DNA of 64,000 nt from VBAS01 sp963773465 (GTDB lineage: Bacteria; Bacteroidota; Bacteroidia; Chitinophagales; Chitinophagaceae): the NCBI GenBank assembly GCA_963773465.1, contig CAVZBF010000001.1:310001-374000 (forward strand). The letters run 5' to 3'. The translations under genes and the position numbers were made by a program. How positions within the stretch are numbered: position 1 is the stretch's first letter; each line of letters starts with the position of its first letter. Positions 44,955 through 52,637 of this stretch are shown here, piece by piece. The notes under the pieces are model-generated. The model searched no databases. It saw nothing but the letters and a program-made list of their open reading frames with translations, and was not told the origin of the DNA.

Positions 44955-46259
44955 TTATACGAGGTTGAGTATTTTCCTTAGATCTTCCAGGAATTCCGCA
45001 TTAGGATTACCCTGCGGTACTTTTGTAAAATTTATTTTCGAATCAAAATGCCTGACAACTTTTTCACCGTAGGATCTGCTGTCGTCAATTATTACCGGGA
45101 TCAAATATTTATCGGCTTTTTTATCCGCATTTCTGAATATCCATTCATTGATTCCCTGCAACCATTCTTTTTGTACATATCCATCTTCATGGTCAAGACT
45201 ATTGGCAGAGATAAGCGGTATGAACAGATCGGCCTTTCGTATGTTCACAACGATTTTTTCCCGCCAGTCATCACCTGGTTCCAATTCACGTTTATCATAC
45301 CAGCATGTTATGTTGCCAATTTGCTCAATTCCTTTTTTTAAATTCTCCACGGCCTGCACATCGGCTCTTGTATAGCTGAGAAAAATGGATTTGTTTTTAC
45401 CGTTAGCTGGATTCCTTTTTTTCCATTGGCTATGCAGTTCATGCACAAATTCACCCGTACTGCCTTCCCATGTGATGACATCATAATTTTTAAGAAAATT
45501 ATTTTGCTGATTACGAAGATCGGAAGGATCGTTAACGGTAATAACAGTTCTTTTTGAACCCCACTCGTGAAGTGGTTCGTGAGATAGCAACCTCAGGGCA
45601 AAACGTACCATCCAATCAGGGAATGTACAACCCAGGAATAACAAATTTTTATTTTTTAATGCACTCACAATATTTGTAGCCGCACTTGTTTTTTCTTTGA
45701 AGAACCCGGTATATTCCAGCATGTCTTCTTCACTTAATGCAGGGTCCACTGTATTGAGCAATGATCCAAAAACATTAAATATAAATGGAGAAGTTAATTT
45801 TTCAATATCAGGGCAATCGGCAAACGGTTCGTTGATGGAGAAATTTATTGAAGTGGCTTGCTGCTTTCTTGTTTCAAAGATTTTTTTCTCCAATACAGTA
45901 TTATAAACAGTAGTGTTGATAAAATAATTCAGATCATCAATGCTTAAAAAATCATGAAGCAACGGCAACTCAAAGCTTATATCTTTTACAATGGATTTGA
46001 GCTTACGTATGATATCCATTGCTTTTACTTTCTTCTCTATTTCAAGGTAATTAACAGCTTCAGATAAACTGAGTGTATTGTGATCAGAAATTTTATGAAG
46101 CTCCAGTATTTTTTGTGACAGGTAATTATCCAGTGGCGCCAGCTTATCTCCATCCTTGAAAGTGTACATTTCCTTTCCCAGCACAGGAGTAAGCTTTTTT
46201 TCAGCTATAAAGTCGAGCAGCTCATCCCAGTCGTATTGGTCTGAAAATATCTTATTCAT
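44955..46259 (-). CDS. SIR2-like / TIR-domain protein
   Basis: 434 residues. Residues ~12-275 have the SIR2-like layout seen in conflict proteins: KKLTPVLGKEMY for the Gly-rich loop, YFINTTVYNTVLEKK, FIFNVFGSLLNT (where sirtuins have the catalytic HG) and NLLFLGCTFPDWMVRFALR. The expected His is Phe163/Val162, so NAD cleavage by this domain is doubtful. Residues ~290-432 are a TIR domain: KSIFLSYTRADVQAVENL, CWYDKRELEPGDDW, ADLFIPLISANSL and YVQKEWLQG, with Glu365 in the position of the catalytic Glu of NAD-degrading TIRs. The TIR domain is thus the likely effector and the adjoining nSTAND ATPase a partner. No signal peptide. Confidence 0.87.
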   Translation of the reverse strand: MNKIFSDQYDWDELLDFIAEKKLTPVLGKEMYTFKDGDKLAPLDNYLSQKILELHKISDHNTLSLSEAVNYLEIEKKVKAMDIIRKLKSIVKDISFELPLLHDFLSIDDLNYFINTTVYNTVLEKKIFETRKQQATSINFSINEPFADCPDIEKLTSPFIFNVFGSLLNTVDPALSEEDMLEYTGFFKEKTSAATNIVSALKNKNLLFLGCTFPDWMVRFALRLLSHEPLHEWGSKRTVITVNDPSDLRNQQNNFLKNYDVITWEGSTGEFVHELHSQWKKRNPANGKNKSIFLSYTRADVQAVENLKKGIEQIGNITCWYDKRELEPGDDWREKIVVNIRKADLFIPLISANSLDHEDGYVQKEWLQGINEWIFRNADKKADKYLIPVIIDDSRSYGEKVVRHFDSKINFTKVPQGNPNAEFLEDLRKILNLV

Positions 46260-46517
46260 AAAAAATCAATTGCTTGAAAATGTCACGGTTCAGTTCTTGT
46301 AAGGCAGGATATGCGATGGTGTATTAATAGGACTGATGAAATTAATCTTTTTTCTTAAAGTTTTTGTTCTGTATAGTAGTTTTATTATTGAGCCGTTAAC
46401 TTTCCTGCATTTTGATTTATAATTGGAGCAAAAATCAATTTTATTAATCCAAATAAACCTTAATTTCATTGGCTTTTTAAATAAGATCGAAACACTTTCA
46501 CCACCAAAAAGATTTTT

Positions 46518-47567
46518 ATGAAAGAGCAGCCAGCCGCAGCAGGTTTGATATTAGGTAAAGAATACCCGCAAGATAATGAAATGAAAATTGCAGAGAGCAT
46601 GGTTAAACTATTAAAAGATGAAATGCTGCGAACCTATGCACAGGGTCCAAATAGGAAAAGACATTTACGGCAGATACATCCAAAAATGAATGGATGTGTG
46701 AAAGCAGAGTTTATTATCAATAAAGATATTTCGCCCGAGTTAAGAGTTGGTGTATTTAAGGAAATAAAATCTTATCCTGCATGGCTGCGTTTTTCTAATG
46801 GTAAAACACATCCCATTCCGGATTATAAAAAAGATATCAGGGGATTAGCCATCAGGATCATGAATGTGCCGGGAAAAAAGTTAGACCTTAATCATCCCGA
46901 CATAACGAGCCATGATTTTATTTTAATGAATACAAAAAATTTTGTGTCGGGTGATATAAAAAAATTCAGGGATATATTAAGTGTTGTTACAACGCCTTTT
47001 TCATTGGCCACGCTGCCAAGAAAAATAGGAATTGCACTTTCTAATCTTGATGTTTTAAAGCGGGCAAAAAAAGCAGCTATTAAAATTTCCAATCCCTGCG
47101 AAATTTCTTATTTCAGTACGGTGCCTTACCGTTTCGGTGATGAATCAAAAGCCGTTAAATATGCTGTTATACCTTCACCGTCAAATCAATTGATAAACAC
47201 AGATACCACAAGTGAAGATCTTTTGAGAAATAATTTTGCAGCTACCGTAAAAGAAAATGTTGTGGAGTTTGATTTCTGTATCCAATTTCAAACCGATGCT
47301 GTAAAAATGCCAATTGAAGATCCAACAGTGGTTTGGGATTCTCCATTTATAAAACTTGCCACGATCAGGATACCAAAACAAATATGTGATACGCATGAAC
47401 GGCAGGAATTTGGCGACAATCTCTCTTTTAATCCATGGCATTGCCTTGCCGAGCATCGGCCGCTTGGTTCTTTTAATCGCATACGGGCATTTATTTATGA
47501 AGAGATGTATGCATTTCGGCATAAGCATAATGGTATAGAAGATAATAGAACCGGAAGCCGGCCCTGA
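46518..47567 (+). CDS. Catalase-family heme protein
   Basis: 349 residues, shorter than true catalases (~480 or more). Family sequence includes RQIHPKMNGCVKAEF with the distal His (His54), YPAWLRFSNGKTHPIPDYKKDIRGLAIRIM, SHDFILMNT and a C-terminal LSFNPWHCLAEHRPLGSFNRIR, where Arg in GSFNRIR is typical of the heme-binding end. Small catalase-like proteins often act as peroxidases or peroxygenases. A divergent TIR/nSTAND operon lies upstream across 258 bases. It heads a group with DyP peroxidase and a SnoaL-like protein. Confidence 0.85.
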   Translation: MKEQPAAAGLILGKEYPQDNEMKIAESMVKLLKDEMLRTYAQGPNRKRHLRQIHPKMNGCVKAEFIINKDISPELRVGVFKEIKSYPAWLRFSNGKTHPIPDYKKDIRGLAIRIMNVPGKKLDLNHPDITSHDFILMNTKNFVSGDIKKFRDILSVVTTPFSLATLPRKIGIALSNLDVLKRAKKAAIKISNPCEISYFSTVPYRFGDESKAVKYAVIPSPSNQLINTDTTSEDLLRNNFAATVKENVVEFDFCIQFQTDAVKMPIEDPTVVWDSPFIKLATIRIPKQICDTHERQEFGDNLSFNPWHCLAEHRPLGSFNRIRAFIYEEMYAFRHKHNGIEDNRTGSRP

Positions 47568-47597
47568 TTTTTTTACGGATATTAATAAGACATAACT

Positions 47598-47990
47598 ATG
47601 GATAATATTCAGATAGTACAGGATGTTTATAAAAATTTTGGACAAGGCAATGTACCCGGCATATTGGCCCATTTTGATAAAGATGTAGTATGGATGCGAC
47701 CCGGCGCACCGGATATTCCTTTTTGCGGAACATTTAATGGCCATGAAGGAATGATAAAATTTCTTACACTTGTTTCCCAATCAATAAAAGTAAATTCATT
47801 TGTTCCAAAGCAATTTTTAGGTAATGGAGATACTGTTGTTGCTATGGGAGAAGACACGGCACATGTAATTCCTACCGGAAAAAGCTACACCACGCATTGG
47901 ATACAGGTGTTTATATTGAAGGATCAAAAAATAGTGGAAGGCCGTGCATATATTGACACGCTGCAAATCGCTAAAGCATTTCAACCTTAG
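47598..47990 (+). CDS. SnoaL-like (NTF2-fold) protein
   Basis: 130 residues with the NTF2/SnoaL pattern: VQDVYKNFGQGNVPGILAHFDKDVVWMRPG, IPFCGTFNGHEGMIKFL, DTVVAMGEDTAHV and WIQVFILKDQKIVEGRAYIDT. The fold is used by cyclases, isomerases and binding proteins, so the activity is not readable. It starts 30 bases after the catalase-like gene and converges on the DyP gene with a 4-base overlap of stops. Confidence 0.85.
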   Translation: MDNIQIVQDVYKNFGQGNVPGILAHFDKDVVWMRPGAPDIPFCGTFNGHEGMIKFLTLVSQSIKVNSFVPKQFLGNGDTVVAMGEDTAHVIPTGKSYTTHWIQVFILKDQKIVEGRAYIDTLQIAKAFQP

Positions 47991-49426
47991 ATCGTTCCCA
48001 AAAATTTCACAACACTCACTGAAGGAAAAAAGAAATAAGCACCTCCTTTCACAGTCACAAAGCTTTGCAGATCAGGAATAACTTTATTTACTGTTTTTTG
48101 CGGTATAGTAAAGTTCTGTTTTACTCCTGCTGCAGGACATTCCCGTACACCAATGAAAGGATCAGGGTCATCATAAAGTTTTTTGAATTTTGGAGAATTG
48201 GCCCAGGTATATTGAATGAATTCAAACTGCTTGGAAATATTTGCATTAAAAACTCCAAACAATAAACCAACTTCTCCGTTGGGTTTATGATTTTCCGCAG
48301 AGCCGATAAAATCTTCACCATAAGAACGAACACGACGCATGATGCGATGACGTCTTGTCAATTTCAAAGAAACTCCCGGAGGTGATTCTTCAAAATGATC
48401 TCTTGGATTAGTGCGCCGGGTATGCGAACCAAACGGACATTTTTCTCCATCCTTATCTTCTTTTATATAACCAAAACTGTTATCGTCGCTATCAACACCA
48501 GGGCCAGGATCTTTATCCGGATGTTTTACAAGCGACGCACCACTTGGCCAACGCCCCATCATTTTGGCTGCAATTTTTGTCGCTTCTTCATTATTTGTAT
48601 TTCCGTGTTCGTCTATAGTTTGTTTTTTTAGAAAACTCCAATAGCCATCGACATTTTGTTCCAGTTGTCGCAGAACAAAATAAGTTCCGTTTCGTCCGAT
48701 ATCTTTAAATGGTTTATGGGTTGACTCATCTTCATACCCGTCAGGATTATCGGTAAGTAATTCTAGATTGCCCTGGGGAACTTTAAGCAAAGGTGCATCC
48801 GGATAAACATCGTATTCATTTTTATAGCCCATTACAAATTCACCGGGATTTATATCATTATTATTTCCGGCAGGAGTTATTTCGCTGCCTTTAATAACTG
48901 GTTGAGAAATTCCTTCACGAAAACCAAAATGCTCCCTGTCATTGGGCAATGGTTTTCCATTTAAAATATGTACCACAGAAAATCCTGGTTCAAATTTTTG
49001 TTTCAACGATTGAAAATAATTTTCAGCGATGGATTCATTTTTTCCAAAAACCATAAGTATCACATCAACCCGTTCATTGTTTGGACCTCCCCATTGCCAC
49101 TTAGCAGGATCGCTGCTATCAAAATCTCCCAGCAAACGCTGGCGATGCGGCGATACCATGCCTTCCCTGAACTCACGGGAAAAACTATGCATGTTCTCTT
49201 CATTGTTATATCCTAATGCTATTAATCCGCTGCTGGTAAATCCAATATTAAGACAAGTTTCATTGATAGCTGTCTTTGCATGCGTGATATTATCAGCAAC
49301 AGATGCAAGAAATTTTTTTGCCGCTGCTGTATCTTTTACCTGCAGCAGGTAATATCTTGAACAACCCATCTCTTTATAATCTTTAAAAAGATAGGCTTGT
49401 ATCTCTGAAAGTTCTAATGATTTCAT
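47987..49426 (-). CDS. DyP-type heme peroxidase
   Basis: 479 residues with the family's structure: GFREGISQP (168-176) at the site of the GXXDG motif, CPFGSHTRRTNPRD with the proximal heme ligand His336, and RHRIMRRVRSYGEDF with the conserved distal Arg. In canonical DyPs the motif Asp helps activate peroxide; here that position is Glu171. No Tat signal is visible, so it is cytoplasmic or exported by encapsulation. Its start overlaps the 3' end of the upstream membrane-protein gene by 44 bases, so both are cotranscribed. It probably oxidises a bulky substrate using peroxide. Confidence 0.92.
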   Translation of the reverse strand: MKSLELSEIQAYLFKDYKEMGCSRYYLLQVKDTAAAKKFLASVADNITHAKTAINETCLNIGFTSSGLIALGYNNEENMHSFSREFREGMVSPHRQRLLGDFDSSDPAKWQWGGPNNERVDVILMVFGKNESIAENYFQSLKQKFEPGFSVVHILNGKPLPNDREHFGFREGISQPVIKGSEITPAGNNNDINPGEFVMGYKNEYDVYPDAPLLKVPQGNLELLTDNPDGYEDESTHKPFKDIGRNGTYFVLRQLEQNVDGYWSFLKKQTIDEHGNTNNEEATKIAAKMMGRWPSGASLVKHPDKDPGPGVDSDDNSFGYIKEDKDGEKCPFGSHTRRTNPRDHFEESPPGVSLKLTRRHRIMRRVRSYGEDFIGSAENHKPNGEVGLLFGVFNANISKQFEFIQYTWANSPKFKKLYDDPDPFIGVRECPAAGVKQNFTIPQKTVNKVIPDLQSFVTVKGGAYFFFPSVSVVKFLGTI

Positions 49427-50702
49427 TGTATAAATTTAAAATCTTTTTAAAAATAGTTTTGCCCTGTTTTTCATTAAGGTCCATCCGCAATTCATTTCTG
49501 ATCTTTGTATTGTTGTTGATATTTTTAATTGACAAATGAGGATAAGGACAATACCAAACCTGCGTGGGTACTTGTGTGCTGCGGCTCCAGGCCAAAAAAT
49601 GTTCTTCATCATAAGCACCGCCGGTGATCATGAACTTTGTTTTTGGAAAATTTACTGTGTTACTGAAAATGCCGGTTAATCCCCATCCTGATTGATCGAT
49701 AAAATCCCCAAGATACTGTTGCCAGTTTCCATCAAAATTGCTGAAGAATAAAACATGTCTATTCTTATCGAATAAAACCCAGCGGGCAAAATGGATCGTT
49801 GGAATATTTAATAGTTTTCCATGCACAAACACATTGTTCGCTAATACTCTTGTTCGCATCATCCAAATCTTGAAATTGAGTCTTCTTATAAAACTCGGTT
49901 TCAACACCGCAACTTGTGTAAATTGGTTTTGCGGAAACAGATCTTCTACTTCTTTCAACTTATTTACTTTCTTATCATCCAACTGGCTTAGTGTAAGAGT
50001 TTGTTTTTTATTCCAGAGTTCATGAAAAAGAAACAAGTATAAAGCACCGATAATAATTAATGGTATTGCCGCTATCAGCAAAAGACCATAGCCTATAATA
50101 TTCAGCCATTTTATACCCTGCACTTCAGCTTTTTGTTTTGACCATTCAAATTCAGGTCTTGAATCAATTTCATTTTTGATGTTCTTATGAATTTCTGCTG
50201 CCGTTGTTTTTTCATCCCATTTACGGTTGTTGATATAATTCCAAATATGTTCCCGCAAAGATTCTTCCTGGTGAATTTGTTGTACAGACCGGCCGGGTGC
50301 ACCATTAAAAAATGCGGAGGTCTTTATCATATATTTTTCCAGGTATCCTTTTCTGCTTTCCGTTGTTCTCGCACCGGGTTCAGGAAAGCCTTCACAACAT
50401 TCATAGATATCATCAATATATTGCGTCAATTGAGTTACCAGTTCAGTCAGGTGATTGTCTTTATCACCATCAAAATTTGTTGAGAATATTAACCTCGTAC
50501 CTACAGGGATCGCCGGCTCATCGCGGAATGACTCGCGGCTTAATATTACCCACCGTCCATAATGCAGCGTGGATACTTTTTTGAATTCTGTTTCTGTGCC
50601 TTGCTGTAAATTTTCTCTGATAACGCCTAATCTTTTATCAAGTGTTTCCAGCTTATCTTGTTTTACAGGAGAAAGAAGGGTCAGTGGGTGTTGCTTTATC
50701 AT
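49383..50702 (-). CDS. Membrane protein with duplicated domain, linked to DyP peroxidase
   Basis: 439 residues. Two similar segments occur: LHYGRWVILSRESFRDEP with LIFSTNFDGDKDNHLTELV (~50-90) and IHFARWVLFDKNRHVLFFSNFDGNWQQYLGDFI (~305-338). Each is strand-rich with a shared FSNFDG-type motif, suggesting a duplicated ferredoxin-like domain. Between them lie about two membrane spans (WLNIIGYGLLLIAAIPLIIIG, YLFLFHEL). Function unknown. Coupling to a DyP peroxidase suggests a role in oxidation of lipid or another membrane-associated substrate, as inference. Confidence 0.7.
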   Translation of the reverse strand: MIKQHPLTLLSPVKQDKLETLDKRLGVIRENLQQGTETEFKKVSTLHYGRWVILSRESFRDEPAIPVGTRLIFSTNFDGDKDNHLTELVTQLTQYIDDIYECCEGFPEPGARTTESRKGYLEKYMIKTSAFFNGAPGRSVQQIHQEESLREHIWNYINNRKWDEKTTAAEIHKNIKNEIDSRPEFEWSKQKAEVQGIKWLNIIGYGLLLIAAIPLIIIGALYLFLFHELWNKKQTLTLSQLDDKKVNKLKEVEDLFPQNQFTQVAVLKPSFIRRLNFKIWMMRTRVLANNVFVHGKLLNIPTIHFARWVLFDKNRHVLFFSNFDGNWQQYLGDFIDQSGWGLTGIFSNTVNFPKTKFMITGGAYDEEHFLAWSRSTQVPTQVWYCPYPHLSIKNINNNTKIRNELRMDLNEKQGKTIFKKILNLYNEIIRTFRDTSLSF

Positions 50703-50912
50703 AACATCCGCTTTGGGTGGTTCGAAATTTTTTTCATAGCAGATCCATGGTTAGTTTTTAAACAAGGTAACGGAAATATATTTGTGGCTTACAGGGCGTT
50801 TTAAATGAGCTGGTAATATAATATAAAAATCAAATATCCAGCATGACTTATTTATCTTAGTTCGGCAAAAAAGCATGAACTTACAAAGAATTTTTCTTTA
50901 AACCACCACTCA

Positions 50913-52637
50913 ATGATCAGGAATATTGATCATGCAAATGTTATTCATTACGGTTCTGATTCGTTAATCATAAAAACACCTGCAAAGGATAACGGTCATC
51001 AAACCTGTATGAAAATAATTAATGAAGAATTCCCTTCACCGGAACTGATGTCTCAACTGGAAAATGAATTTGAGATCTGCTCAAAAACAAAAAGCAGTTT
51101 TATAAGAAAAGCGATCGGAAAGGAAAAGAAAGATGAACATGCCGCTTTAGTGCTGGAATATGTGCCGGGGAAGGACCTTTCCAAATTCATAGCAGATGAA
51201 AATCCCGGTCTTGAAAAACAACTGCAACTCGCCGTAGCCATCGCAACAGCTTTGTACGATCTGCAAAAGGAAAATATTTTTCACGGGCAACTGCAATCTT
51301 CAAATATTATTGTTGAGAACGGCACATACCGCCCTTGCCTGATCGATTTTGGATACGCATCTGTTGGTAACGTATATGGGGCATTGCAACAATTTTCAAG
51401 AGAAAAGAAAATTGAGCATCTTGCCTATATGGCCCCGGAGCAAACCGGTCGTATAAACAGGCCGATCGATAGCCGGGCTGACTTGTATTCCTTCGGGGTT
51501 ATTCTTTATCAATTGTTCACGGGCCAGCTACCATTTGAAAGTGACGAAGCACTTGAATTGATCTATGCCCATGTAGCCAAAACTCCTGAAGAACCGCGGC
51601 GAATAAATAAGGATATTCCACAAGCTGTTTCAGATATCATCATGACCTTGCTTTCAAAAAATGCAGAAGACAGGTATCAGTCTGCTTTTGGTGTAAAGAC
51701 AGACCTGGAAAAATGTTTGCACCAATATGAATCGCATAAGCGAATAGATGAGTTCAAGCTTGGGTCACAGGATTTTTCAGGTAAATTATTATTACAGGGA
51801 AAACTTTACGGAAGAGAAAAAGAGATCGACCATCTGAATCATTTGTTTAGCAATTGTTCCGTTGGAAAAAAATCAACGTTATTATTATCGGGTTATTCAG
51901 GCAGCGGTAAATCCGCATTGATCGAATCGTTGCATAAACCTGTGTCGCAAAAAAAAGGTTTTTTTATAAAAGGAAAATTTGACCAGATAAGTTCCGATAC
52001 ACCTTACTCCACTTTCGTTCAGGCATTCAATGAGCTTATTCAAATGATCCTTACGGCTGAAGATGCATACCGGTTAAAATGGCGGAAAAGAATCATGGAC
52101 ACAATGGGCGGCTCGGTAAAAATTCTCAGCCAATTTATTCCATTGATTGAAGAACTGACAGGTAAGTTGCCGGACATACCAGAGTTAAAAGGGATCGAGG
52201 CGCAAAACAGGTTTAACTACGAGTTTGCAAGATTTATCAAAACCATAGCTGACAAGGACCATCCGCTTATGATCTTTGTTGATGATCTGCAATGGACCGA
52301 CGCTTCTTCGCTGAGCCTGATTAAAATTATTGCGGAGAACAGGGATATAGAATATGTAATGCTGATCGGCGCATATCGTAAAAATGAAGTAGATGAAAAT
52401 CATTCGCTCACTAAAAAGATAAATGAATTGCGGGAAGAGCATGTTCCGTTTGATGAAATGGAATTGGACGATCTTTCTTTTGAGGATGTACATGATCTGG
52501 TGGAAGGGGCACTTGGCACTAAATCAAAGCATACATCTTTTTTAGCCGATATCATCTATAACAAAACAAAAGGGAATGCATTTTATACCTGGCAGTTTTT
52601 AAGATCGGTGTATGACGAAAGGTTTCTTGTGGTTTGA
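50913..52637 (+). CDS. Pseudokinase/AAA-ATPase part of a large signalling protein (frameshifted)
   Basis: 574 codons. Residues ~1-270 have a protein-kinase fold: Lys34 in CMKII, DFG region LIDFGYAS, MAPEQTGR and DLYSFGVILYQL. The catalytic HRD is replaced by HGQ (124-126, in FHGQLQSSN), so phosphotransfer is doubtful. Residues ~295-560 are a predicted AAA/STAND ATPase with P-loop GYSGSGKS (327-334) and Walker B LMIFVDDLQWTD. The frame ends at ...VYDERFLVV; deleting one A near 52620 gives YDEGFLWFDYEKQQW, joining directly to the next piece. First of three parts of what is normally one ~1700-residue protein. Confidence 0.85.
   Translation: MIRNIDHANVIHYGSDSLIIKTPAKDNGHQTCMKIINEEFPSPELMSQLENEFEICSKTKSSFIRKAIGKEKKDEHAALVLEYVPGKDLSKFIADENPGLEKQLQLAVAIATALYDLQKENIFHGQLQSSNIIVENGTYRPCLIDFGYASVGNVYGALQQFSREKKIEHLAYMAPEQTGRINRPIDSRADLYSFGVILYQLFTGQLPFESDEALELIYAHVAKTPEEPRRINKDIPQAVSDIIMTLLSKNAEDRYQSAFGVKTDLEKCLHQYESHKRIDEFKLGSQDFSGKLLLQGKLYGREKEIDHLNHLFSNCSVGKKSTLLLSGYSGSGKSALIESLHKPVSQKKGFFIKGKFDQISSDTPYSTFVQAFNELIQMILTAEDAYRLKWRKRIMDTMGGSVKILSQFIPLIEELTGKLPDIPELKGIEAQNRFNYEFARFIKTIADKDHPLMIFVDDLQWTDASSLSLIKIIAENRDIEYVMLIGAYRKNEVDENHSLTKKINELREEHVPFDEMELDDLSFEDVHDLVEGALGTKSKHTSFLADIIYNKTKGNAFYTWQFLRSVYDERFLVV

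Noticed and set aside
41158..46259. CBASS-type antiphage system
   Set aside because: A patatin is present, but no CD-NTase or associated ancillary gene is seen, so the name cannot be supported.
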